DNA of 64,000 bases from Ruegeria sp. HKCCD4315 (GTDB taxonomy: Bacteria; Pseudomonadota; Alphaproteobacteria; Rhodobacterales; Rhodobacteraceae), in the NCBI RefSeq assembly GCF_013112245.1, contig NZ_WVRN01000001.1, forward strand, positions 1,678,501 through 1,742,500, in the 5' to 3' direction. Each line of letters opens with the position of its first letter. Positions within the stretch are counted from its first letter, which is position 1. This document shows, piece after piece, positions 36,166 to 44,657 of this stretch. The notes under the pieces are model-generated. The model ran no database searches. It was not told the DNA's origin and worked only from the letters and a program-made list of their open reading frames with translations. The position numbers and the translations under genes were made by a program.

Positions 36166-38187
36166 GTGGACCTGACTGCGCTGCGCAATGCCAACCCCGA
36201 ACACTGGGACAAAGCTGCGGCCATCCGCACCCTGACCCTTGATGCCGTCGCTGCCGCCAATTCCGGCCATTCCGGTATGCCCATGGGCATGGCCGATGTC
36301 GCGACCGTACTGTTCGAAAAGCACCTGAAATTCGACGCATCAAACCCAAGCTGGCCCGACCGCGACCGGTTCATCCTGTCGGCTGGTCACGGCTCGATGC
36401 TGGTTTACTCGCTGCTGTATCTCACCGGCCACGCAGACGTGACACTGGAAGAGATCAAGAACTTCCGTCAGTTGGGCGCAAAAACGGCAGGCCACCCTGA
36501 AAACTTCCTGGTCGACGGTATCGAGACCACCACCGGCCCGCTGGGTCAGGGCATTTCGAACGCTGTGGGCTTTGCCATGGCCGAAGAAATCCAGCGCGCG
36601 CATTACGGCAAGAAGGTTGTTGATCACTACACCTACGTCATCGCGGGCGACGGCTGCCTGATGGAAGGCGTCAGCCAAGAAGCGATCACCCTGGCCGGTC
36701 GTCATGAACTGAGCAAACTGATCGTCTTCTGGGACAACAACAACATCACCATCGACGGCACCGTCGATATTGCCGACCGCACCGATCAGGTGCGCCGCTT
36801 CGCAGCCTCGGGCTGGCATGTGATCGAGATCGATGGCCATGATCCAAAAGCCATTGATGCGGCCATTATTGACGCGAAGAAATCCAGCAAACCGACCATG
36901 ATCGCATGTGAAAGCCACATCGCGCTGGGTCATGCAGCACAGGATACGTCAAAAGGCCACGGCGCGCTGACCGATCAGGATCAGTTGAAAGCAGCCAAAG
37001 AAGCCTATGACTGGCCTCATGACGCGTTCGAAGTGCCTGCAAACGTGAAATCCGCATGGGAAGCCATTGGCGCACGTGGTGCTGCAGAACGAGCAGCCTG
37101 GGAAGAGCGTTTCGCACAACTTTCCGAACGCAAGCAGGCCGAGTTCAATCGTGCCTACGCGTTTGAAGCCCCTAAAAAGCTGGCTGGCGCCATTCGTTCT
37201 TTCAAAAAGCAAGTTTCGGAAGATCAACCAAAGCTGGCTACCCGCGCTTCGTCGGAAAAAGTTCTGAACGTCGTTAACCCGATCATGACCGAAACCGTTG
37301 GCGGTTCGGCTGACCTGACCGGCTCGAACAACACCAAATCGATCGATATGGGTGTGTTCCTGCCGGAAAACCGCAAAGGGCGCTACATCCACTACGGTAT
37401 TCGCGAACACGGCATGGCCGCTGCGATGAACGGCATGGCACTGCATGGTGGCATCCGCCCCTATGGCGGCACGTTCATGGCCTTCACCGACTATGCCCGC
37501 CCGTCCATGCGTTTGGCGGCCCTGATGAAAATCCCGTCGGTCTTCGTGATGACCCATGACTCGATCGGTCTGGGCGAAGACGGCCCGACCCACCAGCCGG
37601 TCGAGCATCTGGCCATCTCACGCGCAACGCCGAACACCTATGTGTTCCGCCCCGCTGACACGGTTGAAACGGCTGAAGCGTGGGAACTGGCGCTGACCTT
37701 CAAGGACAGCCCCTCGGTTCTGTCGCTGACCCGCCAAGGTGTGCCGACAGTGCGCACCCAGCACAAGACCAAGAACCTTGTTGCACAAGGTGCTTATGTT
37801 CTGGCCGAAGCCGAGGGCAAGCGTCAGGCCATCCTGATCGCCACCGGGTCCGAAGTGTCGCTGGCCATGGAAGCCAAAGCGATGCTCGAGGCCGAAGGCA
37901 TCGGCACCCGCGTCGTCTCGATGCCCTGTATGGAGCTGTTCGCGCAACAGGACGAAGCCTATCGCAAGCGCGTTCTGCCCGCTGGCCCCGTCCGTGTTGG
38001 CATCGAAGCCGCTGTTCGCGCAGGTGGCTGGGACCGTTGGTTGTTGGGCGAGCGTGGCCGCGAAGCCAAGGCCGGCTTCATCGGCATGTCGAGCTTTGGC
38101 GCATCAGCCCCGGCAGGCGAGCTTTACAAGCACTTCGGTATCACCGCAGAAGCGACCGTAGCCAAGGTCAAAGAACTGTTGGGTTAA
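36166..38187 (+). CDS. tkt: Transketolase
   Basis: Thiamine-dependent transketolase of the pentose phosphate pathway, 673 residues. [17 protein letters not shown] (near 30-46), [16 protein letters not shown] (TPP-binding region), [13 protein letters not shown] (Mg/TPP motif) and the second domain ([34 protein letters not shown]) are all clear. I chose the GTG at 36166, with AAAGGA 9 bases upstream, since homologues begin [14 protein letters not shown]; an ATG at 36118 would add 16 residues. A terminator follows. Divergent from the zapA operon; the gap genes lie 2 kb downstream on the same strand. Confidence 0.93.
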   Translation: MDLTALRNANPEHWDKAAAIRTLTLDAVAAANSGHSGMPMGMADVATVLFEKHLKFDASNPSWPDRDRFILSAGHGSMLVYSLLYLTGHADVTLEEIKNFRQLGAKTAGHPENFLVDGIETTTGPLGQGISNAVGFAMAEEIQRAHYGKKVVDHYTYVIAGDGCLMEGVSQEAITLAGRHELSKLIVFWDNNNITIDGTVDIADRTDQVRRFAASGWHVIEIDGHDPKAIDAAIIDAKKSSKPTMIACESHIALGHAAQDTSKGHGALTDQDQLKAAKEAYDWPHDAFEVPANVKSAWEAIGARGAAERAAWEERFAQLSERKQAEFNRAYAFEAPKKLAGAIRSFKKQVSEDQPKLATRASSEKVLNVVNPIMTETVGGSADLTGSNNTKSIDMGVFLPENRKGRYIHYGIREHGMAAAMNGMALHGGIRPYGGTFMAFTDYARPSMRLAALMKIPSVFVMTHDSIGLGEDGPTHQPVEHLAISRATPNTYVFRPADTVETAEAWELALTFKDSPSVLSLTRQGVPTVRTQHKTKNLVAQGAYVLAEAEGKRQAILIATGSEVSLAMEAKAMLEAEGIGTRVVSMPCMELFAQQDEAYRKRVLPAGPVRVGIEAAVRAGGWDRWLLGERGREAKAGFIGMSSFGASAPAGELYKHFGITAEATVAKVKELLG

Positions 38188-38206
38188 TCCCAGCACTTCA
38201 GTTAAG

Positions 38207-38235
38207 AAAGCCCCGGTTTTTGCCGGGGCTTTTTT
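38207..38235 (+). terminator. Intrinsic terminator after tkt
   Basis: AAAGCCCCGG (38207-38216) pairs with CCGGGGCTTT (38223-38232), 6-base loop, then T-run to 38235. It lies between the convergent stops of tkt and the thioesterase gene. Confidence 0.92.
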
Positions 38236-38236
38236 G

Positions 38237-39037
38237 TTAGACGAAAATAATAACTGACTGCATCCCGTCCACAATCAGATCACCGTCAGTATTCCACACA
38301 CGCATGACTTGCGAGCTGTAGCCATCTTGCCCAGCTGTCAGTTGATGTTCCAACAGGAACCACCCTTCACGCGTCTCAATTTCTTCTGACAACACATTGA
38401 AAATCCAGTTCATCGAAGAATTTGGGCCGGGTTTCTTGAGGGTCGGATAGATCGCAGGCGGCGGCAGATCCGCGACCGAGATCAACCCTTCCAACCGGCT
38501 CCACATCCGCGGATCTCTGTGACGCGCCCAAAGGCGCAAGTACCCTTTCTCTACTCCTGAAAACGGCAAAGCACCGTCAACAAGTCTGACATCGAAATTC
38601 TCAAGAAACGGAATGGGTGGTCGGGGTAAACCCGGCGGGAAATAGGGGCCGGTTTCTTCTGGTTTCGGGGCTGGTTGCGCAGGATGATCAAACGCGACGT
38701 GGCTGTCCTGAGGGACACCAAACGAAAACGTACCCAGCGCCGCGACCTTCCCTTCGATTTCGGCTCGAACGTTGATGATCGTCACGTTACGGCCCTGCCG
38801 CAGAATTTCGGTGCCAATCGTTGGCGGGGTGCCGATCGGGGCCGTGAAATTGATCAATGCGGACCGCAACGGCGGTAACCCGTCGTGCCGTTCGAAGATG
38901 GTAGCCAGCATCAGCGCAGAGGAAAACCCACCAAAAGTCGTGCGGCCCTGCATCCAGTTCGCCGGGACCGGAAACTTTAGCCGGTTGTCGATTGTCTCTC
39001 GCGCCTCAAGAACATCGACCAATGAATAAGCGGACAT
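38237..39037 (-). CDS. TesB-like acyl-CoA thioesterase family protein
   Basis: A 266-residue protein with two hotdog-like halves: RTTFGGFSSALMLATIF near 32-48 (first helix) and strands HVAF... in the middle, MNWIFN and DGMQSVIIFV toward the end. The pattern matches the thioesterase-like 4HBT_3 superfamily, which hydrolyses acyl-CoA. The specific substrate and the catalytic Asp/Gln/Thr triad cannot be assigned with certainty. No good ribosome site precedes the ATG. Stands alone, convergent with tkt. Confidence 0.72.
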   Translation of the reverse strand: MSAYSLVDVLEARETIDNRLKFPVPANWMQGRTTFGGFSSALMLATIFERHDGLPPLRSALINFTAPIGTPPTIGTEILRQGRNVTIINVRAEIEGKVAALGTFSFGVPQDSHVAFDHPAQPAPKPEETGPYFPPGLPRPPIPFLENFDVRLVDGALPFSGVEKGYLRLWARHRDPRMWSRLEGLISVADLPPPAIYPTLKKPGPNSSMNWIFNVLSEEIETREGWFLLEHQLTAGQDGYSSQVMRVWNTDGDLIVDGMQSVIIFV

Positions 39038-39126
39038 AAGGAAACCAGTTCTGTTGCACCTTCGGCGACACTAACCTTTTGGCGGCATGTCGCCATTGCA
39101 ACCTAACGTCACTTGTCGGCAAGGGT

Positions 39127-40098
39127 TCAATGCTTTGCTTCAGAACCAGAGAACATACCCAGCGCTGGTCCGATAACCTTGGTCGCTATCGGGATTAACA
39201 CCAGCCCCCATGCCAAACCGAAAATGCCATCCATTGTAGCTTTCGAAATCCACTCAACCGCCCCAACCCATTGTTCAGACGCCGAATGTCCAATGGCATA
39301 TGCCCAATCGTGGATGTGATGACCCAACCAGCCAAAGCCCAGAACCTCCATCCCGTGGATGACGATCGATCCCCCCACCCACAACATCGCCGCAGTTCCG
39401 ACAATAGACAGGGTTTTCATTACGCCGGGCATTGCCTTGACCAACCCTCGGCCCAGACCGCGACCGATAGGTGTCGGCGCGTTGTTCGCCAGATAAAGCC
39501 CGACATCATCCATTTTCACGATCAGCGCGACGGACCCATAAACTGCGACCGTTACCCCGATCCCGACCACGGCGAGCGTCGCGGCCTGCATCCACAGGTT
39601 AGGCGCTTCGATCGCTGCCAAAGCAATGGTCATGATCTCAGCTGACAGGATAAAGTCCGTCTTGATCGCGCCTTTTACCTTTTGTTCCTCCAAATGACCG
39701 GGGTCACGAACGTCCATGTCTTGTTCGATGGCGTGGCTGCCATGGGGGAACAGGACGTGAAATATCTTCTCGGCCCCCTCAAAACAAAGATATGACCCTC
39801 CAATCATAAGTAACGGGGTGATCAGCCAAGGCGCGAAATTGGCAAGCAACAGTGCCACCGGCAGCAACAGGATGATCTTGTTGAAAATCGACCCTCGCGC
39901 AATACGCCAAATGATCGGCAACTCGCGCGCAGGCGCAAACCCCTGAACATATTTCGGTGTGACCGCCGCGTCGTCGATGATCACCCCGGCAGTCTTGGCC
40001 CCGGCCTTACCAGCCGCGGCAACTACGTCGTCGACCGAAGCCGCCGCCACTTTGGCAATTCCCGCCACATCATCCAAAAGGGCCAACAGTCCGCTCAT
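39127..40098 (-). CDS. DUF808 family membrane protein (YedI-like)
   Basis: Inner-membrane protein of 323 residues and unknown role. The N-terminus MSGLLALLDDVAGIAKVAAASVDDVVAAA and PKYVQGFAPARELPIIWRIARGS are diagnostic of DUF808; several hydrophobic helices follow (about 84-108, 163-195, 240-262 and 285-310). GGAAAGGA upstream of the ATG. No partner is apparent; it is divergent from gap1. Confidence 0.88.
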   Translation of the reverse strand: MSGLLALLDDVAGIAKVAAASVDDVVAAAGKAGAKTAGVIIDDAAVTPKYVQGFAPARELPIIWRIARGSIFNKIILLLPVALLLANFAPWLITPLLMIGGSYLCFEGAEKIFHVLFPHGSHAIEQDMDVRDPGHLEEQKVKGAIKTDFILSAEIMTIALAAIEAPNLWMQAATLAVVGIGVTVAVYGSVALIVKMDDVGLYLANNAPTPIGRGLGRGLVKAMPGVMKTLSIVGTAAMLWVGGSIVIHGMEVLGFGWLGHHIHDWAYAIGHSASEQWVGAVEWISKATMDGIFGLAWGLVLIPIATKVIGPALGMFSGSEAKH

Positions 40099-40161
40099 CG
40101 CGTGTCCTTTCCTGTCACCTGCCGCACCCGGACCCTACCTGATCTCTCAGCTAGCGCAAGC

Positions 40162-40192
40162 GTTAGCGCAATCGGCGCAGGTTTGCGCTAAC
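40162..40192. promoter_or_regulatory. Cluster of GTTAGCGCTAAC-like sites upstream of gap1
   Basis: GTTTGCGCTAAC (40181-40192) matches the palindrome at 11 of 12 positions, and GTTAGCGCAATC (40162-40173) at 10 of 12; a weaker TAGCGC core lies at 40152-40157. The sites are about one to two helical turns apart and end 87 bases before the gap1 start. The same motif precedes fda and gap2. Confidence 0.58.
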
Positions 40193-40279
40193 ACCTTAAA
40201 AATATGCCGTTTTTGCCCTTTTGAGATTCCCATTTCGCCGCTATATGGCCCACAAAGCAAGCGCATCTGGAGACGTCAC

Positions 40280-41281
40280 ATGACCATCAAGGTCGGTATC
40301 AATGGTTTTGGCCGCATTGGCCGCTGCACCCTGTCGCACATCGCCGCTTCGGGGCGCAACGACATCGAAGTGATAAAAGTCAACGCCACCGGCCCGTTGG
40401 AAACCTCGGCGCATCTGCTGAAATATGACAGTATCCACGGACGTTTCCCCCGCGAGGTTTCCATCGAAGGCAACACCATGGATCTGGGCCGCGGTCCGAT
40501 GCAGATGTTCTCGACCTACGACATGGCCGAGCTGGACTGGGAAGGCTGCGACGTCGTTCTGGAATGCACCGGCAAGTTTAACGACGGCACCAAGGCGAAA
40601 ACCCACCTTGAGCGTGGCGCTGGCAAGGTTCTGTTGTCCGCCCCTGGCAAGAATGTCGACAAGACCATCGTCTTCGGCGTGAACCACAACACGCTGACCG
40701 CAAACGATAACATGGTTTCAAATGGCTCCTGCACCACCAACTGCCTGGCCCCGCTGGCCAAGGTTCTGGACGAAGGTATCGGCATCGAAAACGGCATCAT
40801 GACCACGATCCACGCCTATACTGGCGATCAGCCGACCCTGGATCGTCGCCACAGCGACCTTTACCGCGCCCGCGCCGCAGCTATGTCGATGATCCCGACC
40901 TCGACCGGAGCCGCCAAGGCGTTGGGCGAAGTTCTGCCAAACCTGAAAGGCCGTCTGGACGGGTCCGCGATCCGCGTCCCTACCCCGAATGTCTCGGCTG
41001 TTGACCTGACCTTCCGTGCCGCGCGCGATGTAACCGTCGAGGAAGTCAACGCTATCGTCGAAGAAGCCGCCAAAGGCCCGATGCAGCGCGTACTCGGTTT
41101 TGAACCCGCACCGCTGGTCTCGACCGATTTCAACCACACCGAAGAAAGCTCGATCTTCGCACCGGATCAGACCCGCGTTGTCGACAATCGCCTGGTCCGT
41201 GTTCTGGCCTGGTATGACAACGAATGGGGCTTCTCGGTTCGCATGGCCGATGTGGCCGTTGCGATGGGCCGTCTTAACTGA
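40280..41281 (+). CDS. gap: Glyceraldehyde-3-phosphate dehydrogenase 1 (altered cofactor pocket)
   Basis: A 333-residue GAPDH with the catalytic C151 in NGSCTTNC, the base in TTIHAYTGD (H178), GFGRIGR (9-15) and WYDNEWG. Two cofactor-pocket positions differ from NAD-type enzymes and from gap2: A36 (VNATGP) stands where NAD enzymes have Asp, and R189-R190 (LDRRH) stand where NAD enzymes have Leu-Pro. By family knowledge these changes favour NADP, hinting at gluconeogenic or biosynthetic use. The ATG at 40280 follows GGAGACGTCAC. Terminator follows; gap2 lies 300 bases on. Confidence 0.93.
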   Translation: MTIKVGINGFGRIGRCTLSHIAASGRNDIEVIKVNATGPLETSAHLLKYDSIHGRFPREVSIEGNTMDLGRGPMQMFSTYDMAELDWEGCDVVLECTGKFNDGTKAKTHLERGAGKVLLSAPGKNVDKTIVFGVNHNTLTANDNMVSNGSCTTNCLAPLAKVLDEGIGIENGIMTTIHAYTGDQPTLDRRHSDLYRARAAAMSMIPTSTGAAKALGEVLPNLKGRLDGSAIRVPTPNVSAVDLTFRAARDVTVEEVNAIVEEAAKGPMQRVLGFEPAPLVSTDFNHTEESSIFAPDQTRVVDNRLVRVLAWYDNEWGFSVRMADVAVAMGRLN

Positions 41282-41306
41282 CCCTTCGGACTTCGCTTGT
41301 ACCTTA

Positions 41307-41339
41307 ATGCCCGCTCAGGTTATCTGAGCGGGCATTTTT
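41307..41339 (+). terminator. Intrinsic terminator after gap1
   Basis: ATGCCCGCTCAG (41307-41318) pairs with CTGAGCGGGCAT (41324-41335), 5-base loop, then T-run. Perfect 12-base-pair stem. Confidence 0.93.
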
Positions 41340-41352
41340 GTTCAGGACGGCC

Positions 41353-41496
41353 ATGACCAATCAAATCGCCATCTGGCTCGGCATACTTCTGCTTGGGGGC
41401 GTGATGCTGGACATGACGCTGTATAGCGGCGACCACCTGCTGTTCCTTGCCAAGAAGCTCTACGAATTTCTGGACCGGCTTGCTTTCTGGCGCTGA
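41353..41496 (+). CDS. 47-residue small membrane protein between gap1 and gap2
   Basis: A short open frame, MTNQIAIWLGILLLGG to FLDRLAFWR, 47 residues. Residues 5-20 are strongly hydrophobic, followed by a D/S/G turn (DMTLYSGDH) and an amphipathic second helix with LLFLAKKLYEFLDRLAFW. It has AGGACGG just upstream of the ATG and lies between the gap1 terminator and the gap2 operator. From memory similar short proteins with an AFWR ending occur beside gap in Rhodobacteraceae. Function unknown. Confidence 0.6.
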   Translation: MTNQIAIWLGILLLGGVMLDMTLYSGDHLLFLAKKLYEFLDRLAFWR

Positions 41497-41533
41497 CCGA
41501 GGTTTTTCTTGACTCTTTCGTTGATCTGGAGTT

Positions 41534-41545
41534 GTTAGCGCTAAC
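41534..41545. promoter_or_regulatory. Perfect palindrome GTTAGCGCTAAC upstream of gap2
   Basis: A 12-base perfect palindrome with a central CG, 33 bases before the gap2 ATG, so it would overlap the promoter or transcription start and act as a repressor site. LacI-family form; as I recall it is essentially the CceR site of R. sphaeroides. Confidence 0.68.
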
Positions 41546-41578
41546 TAATCTGACAGAGAAATTTCGACGGAGCGGACC

Positions 41579-42583
41579 ATGACCCTGAAACTTGCGATCA
41601 ACGGATTTGGACGGATTGGGCGCGGCGTTCTGCGCGCGGTGATGGAAAGTGGCCGCACAGACGTTAAGATTGTGGCGATCAACGATTTGGGCAAGCCGGA
41701 CATGAACGCGCATTTGTTTGAGTTCGACAGTGTGCATGGTCGCTATGCCAACCCGGTTACACTCAGCGATGCAGGTTTGGATGTGGGTCGTGGTCCGATC
41801 CGTCTGACCAGCGAACGCAACCCCGAAGACCTGCCGTGGTCGGATATTGATGTCGTTCTCGAATGCACCGGTGTGTTCCGCACCCGAGAGGCCGCTGAGC
41901 GTCACTTCAAGAACGGCTCGAAAAAGGTTCTGATCTCGGCCCCGGCCCGCGGTGATGGCAACGTCAAGACCGTCGTGTTTGGTGTGAACGATCACGAACT
42001 GACCGCCGAAGACTTGGTCGTATCGAACGCATCCTGCACCACCAACTGCCTGTCTCCGGTTGCCGCAGCCTTGGATGCTGGGCTTGGCATCAAGCACGGT
42101 AATATGACCACTGTTCATGCATATACGGCCAGCCAGCCGGTACATGACTTGGTCGGAAAGGACCCTTACCTCTCACGCGCCGCTGCGTTGTCGATGATCC
42201 CCACCACAACCGGCGCGGCCGCTGCTGTTGGACTGGTTCTGCCGCAACTACAAGGCAAACTGACGGGTCAGGCGATCCGTGTCCCGACCCCGAACGTTTC
42301 GGTCGTTGATCTGGTGGCCGAGGTTTCCCGCCCAACCACCGAAGAGGAAGTGAATCAGCTGTTTATTGATGCCGCCGCCAAAATCCCCGGCGTGTTGGCG
42401 GCAGAAAGCCGTCCATTGGTTTCCATTGATTTCAACCACGATCCGCACAGCTCGACCGTGTCGCTGGCCGAAACCAAAGTCACCGACGGCACACTTGTTC
42501 GCGTACTGGCCTGGTACGACAATGAATGGGGCTTCTCGAACCGGATGCTGGATACAGCCGCCGCAATGGGCGCCCTAGCCTAA
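41579..42583 (+). CDS. gap: Glyceraldehyde-3-phosphate dehydrogenase 2 (NAD type)
   Basis: A 334-residue GAPDH. GFGRIGR (9-15), Asp36 in AINDLGKP (NAD-selecting acid), catalytic C153 in NASCTTNC, H180 in TTVHAYTAS and the Leu-Val pair at 191-192. By these residues it should use NAD in glycolysis, unlike gap1. It begins at the ATG at 41579 with CGGAG upstream. A perfect LacI-type palindrome precedes it. Its 3' end overlaps the convergent coaD gene by 9 bases with no terminator between. Confidence 0.94.
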   Translation: MTLKLAINGFGRIGRGVLRAVMESGRTDVKIVAINDLGKPDMNAHLFEFDSVHGRYANPVTLSDAGLDVGRGPIRLTSERNPEDLPWSDIDVVLECTGVFRTREAAERHFKNGSKKVLISAPARGDGNVKTVVFGVNDHELTAEDLVVSNASCTTNCLSPVAAALDAGLGIKHGNMTTVHAYTASQPVHDLVGKDPYLSRAAALSMIPTTTGAAAAVGLVLPQLQGKLTGQAIRVPTPNVSVVDLVAEVSRPTTEEEVNQLFIDAAAKIPGVLAAESRPLVSIDFNHDPHSSTVSLAETKVTDGTLVRVLAWYDNEWGFSNRMLDTAAAMGALA

Positions 42584-43066
42584 CCGATCTTTCAGCGCGG
42601 TGTTGACGCGGGGCGTGACGAATTTCGACACGTCCCCATCTAACCGGGCGATTTCTTTGACCAGCTTCGAGGCAATTGCCTGATGGCGCGCTTCTGCCAT
42701 CAGAAAGACAGTCTCGATTGAATCGTCCAATGCACGGTTCATTCCAACCATCTGAAATTCATACTCAAAGTCGGCAACAGCGCGCAATCCACGCACAATG
42801 ATCTGCGCACCGACATCCCGCGCACAATCGATCAGCAGGTTTTCAAATGGGTGGGCGACAATCTCGGTCCCGGTCTGTTCAGAGAGCTGGGCACATTCGG
42901 CTTCAATCATGGCCACACGCTCTTCCAACGAGAATAAAGGCCCTTTATCCCGGTTGATGGCAACACCAATCACCAGCTTGTCGACCAAAGCTGCCGCCCG
43001 ACGAATGATATCGATGTGGCCCATTGTGATGGGATCAAAGGTTCCAGGATACAATCCAACCCGCAT
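42575..43066 (-). CDS. coaD: Phosphopantetheine adenylyltransferase
   Basis: Fourth step of coenzyme A synthesis from pantothenate: transfers AMP to 4'-phosphopantetheine. 163 residues, family norm about 160. GLYPGTFDPITMGHIDII (4-21) has the nucleotidyl-transferase TxGH motif, and the ISSTK-type second motif is here SKLVKEIA. ATG at 43066 has AGGAGG 6-7 bases upstream; an in-frame start at 43126 adds 20 unconserved residues. Stop codon lies within the last codons of gap2 on the other strand. Confidence 0.95.
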   Translation of the reverse strand: MRVGLYPGTFDPITMGHIDIIRRAAALVDKLVIGVAINRDKGPLFSLEERVAMIEAECAQLSEQTGTEIVAHPFENLLIDCARDVGAQIIVRGLRAVADFEYEFQMVGMNRALDDSIETVFLMAEARHQAIASKLVKEIARLDGDVSKFVTPRVNTALKDRLG

Positions 43067-43151
43067 CGCGCCCTCCTGCGCAACAAAATTTCTGCGCAAG
43101 CAAACATAACTTTGCTGCAGGTGCAAGTGATTGCTGTGGCAACCCTTGCTG

Positions 43152-43589
43152 TCAGTGCCCCATTATCATGCCTTCCAAAGCATCTTTTTCCATGGCCAGT
43201 TCTGCCAGCTGTGCCTTTACGACATCGCCGAGTGTGACAATGCCGACCAGCTTGCCATCTTCCACCACCGGCATATGGCGGAACCGTCCTTCGGTCATGC
43301 GGGACATGATGTCTTCGACCGTCGCTTGACGCGTCGTCGTGACAAGATCTTGCGTCATATAGGACTGGACCGGCTGGTTCAGGCAACCACTGCCACTGGC
43401 CGCCAGTTCCCGAACGATGTCACGTTCCGACAGGATGCCAGATGCCGTTTCACCGCCGTCTTCGGAAATGATGACCGTCCCGATCCGCTTCTCCGCAAGA
43501 ATCTTCGAGGCCTCCGAGACCGTCGCCGTTGGCGCAACCGTCACAACGCCGTCTGTCGCCTTGGACTTCAGGATGGCCTGTACAAGCAT
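43152..43589 (-). CDS. Tandem CBS-domain protein
   Basis: A 145-residue protein made only of two CBS domains (about 15-65 and 80-135), which bind adenosine nucleotides or NAD(H). ILAEKRIGTVIISEDGG and MTEGRFRHMPVVEDGKLVGIVTLGDVVK are the two typical strand-helix units. With no partner domain, it probably acts as a regulator of another protein. GGAGG 8 bases before ATG at 43589. Role unknown. Confidence 0.85.
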   Translation of the reverse strand: MLVQAILKSKATDGVVTVAPTATVSEASKILAEKRIGTVIISEDGGETASGILSERDIVRELAASGSGCLNQPVQSYMTQDLVTTTRQATVEDIMSRMTEGRFRHMPVVEDGKLVGIVTLGDVVKAQLAELAMEKDALEGMIMGH

Positions 43590-43650
43590 GAAGAATACCT
43601 CCGGAAATAATGACACTTATTCCAAAGCGTTGCGCGATTGTGGCGACCTG

Positions 43651-44553
43651 TCAAGCGTCGGCCTCTGCTTCCAAACGAAGCACTTCCTCGCGAATGCCGC
43701 GTGTCAGGGCATCAGCAAAGCGGTTCAACCGTTCGTTGCGCTGATCTCCTTCATGCCGAACAAGATAGAAACTGCGCGTCAAACTCACTTGATCCGTCAG
43801 GATTTTCCGCAGATCGGAGTGAAACGGCAGCGTGAAATCATGGGCCACACAAACCCCGGTTCCCAGCGTGACCTGTCGCAATTGGACCGAGACCGAGTTC
43901 GATGCAAGCGCGACACGGTCAATGCCTATGTCATTCAGGTAATCCAGCTCTCGGTCAAAGATCATGTCGGGGATGTAGCCGATCAACCTTTGCCCTTTCA
44001 GATCCGCCACAGATTGGATCGGACCATGCTCTTGAAGATAGTCGTCCGTGGCAACCATGTGCAATTTATAGTCGCTGATCTTTTTCACACGCAATTGGCC
44101 GGCTGTCGGCGCGCTCACTGTCACGGCCATATCCGCCTCGCGCCGAGACAGGTTAATCACCCGAGGCAGCGCAAGTATCTGAATGTCCAGATCAGGGTTC
44201 GCGTCGCTGATTTTTGCGCAGACCTGCGGCAACAGGTAATTGGCACTGCCATCCGGCGCGCCGATCCTGATCTGCCCGCTCAGCGATTTCGTTGACCCGG
44301 CCACCGCCCCGGCCGCTGCGCGCATCGCCTCTTCGGCGTGCAGCCCATGTTCCAAAAGTCGTTGTCCCGCCGACGTCAGAACATAACCCTGCTGTGATTT
44401 GGTGAACAAAGTGGACTCCAACGTGGATTCGAGCCGGGCCACGCGACGCCCTACAGTGGCGGGATCAATCTTCAGTATGCGGCCAGCGGATGACAGGCTT
44501 TCTTCCCGTGCCACGGCCAGAAAGATCCGCATATCGTCCCAGTTCGGTGTCAT
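43651..44553 (-). CDS. LysR-family regulator divergent from mmsA
   Basis: A 300-residue regulator with a helix-turn-helix in SLSSAGRILKIDPATVGRRVARLE (about 20-43) and an effector domain (about 95-290). It is divergent from mmsA across 104 bases that carry an inverted repeat, so it likely controls mmsA in response to a valine-pathway metabolite (inference). The Arg-rich recognition helix VGRRVARLE is of the LTTR type that targets its own promoter region. Confidence 0.87.
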   Translation of the reverse strand: MTPNWDDMRIFLAVAREESLSSAGRILKIDPATVGRRVARLESTLESTLFTKSQQGYVLTSAGQRLLEHGLHAEEAMRAAAGAVAGSTKSLSGQIRIGAPDGSANYLLPQVCAKISDANPDLDIQILALPRVINLSRREADMAVTVSAPTAGQLRVKKISDYKLHMVATDDYLQEHGPIQSVADLKGQRLIGYIPDMIFDRELDYLNDIGIDRVALASNSVSVQLRQVTLGTGVCVAHDFTLPFHSDLRKILTDQVSLTRSFYLVRHEGDQRNERLNRFADALTRGIREEVLRLEAEADA

Positions 44554-44565
44554 TCACAAACTCTT

Positions 44566-44581
44566 TGCATTTTTGCAAAAC
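44566..44581. promoter_or_regulatory. Inverted repeat TTTGCA-N4-TGCAAA between the LysR gene and mmsA
   Basis: Perfect 6-base inverted repeat with a 4-base TTTT spacer, 13 bases from the LysR start and 76 before the mmsA start. Position and symmetry suit a LysR autoregulatory site. Confidence 0.45.
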
Positions 44582-44657
44582 TCTTTTGGGACATTGCCTC
44601 TGTTCGCGGGATTTCTGCAAGTCTATTCTGCGCGCAAACCTATCGGAGGAGCTCTTG

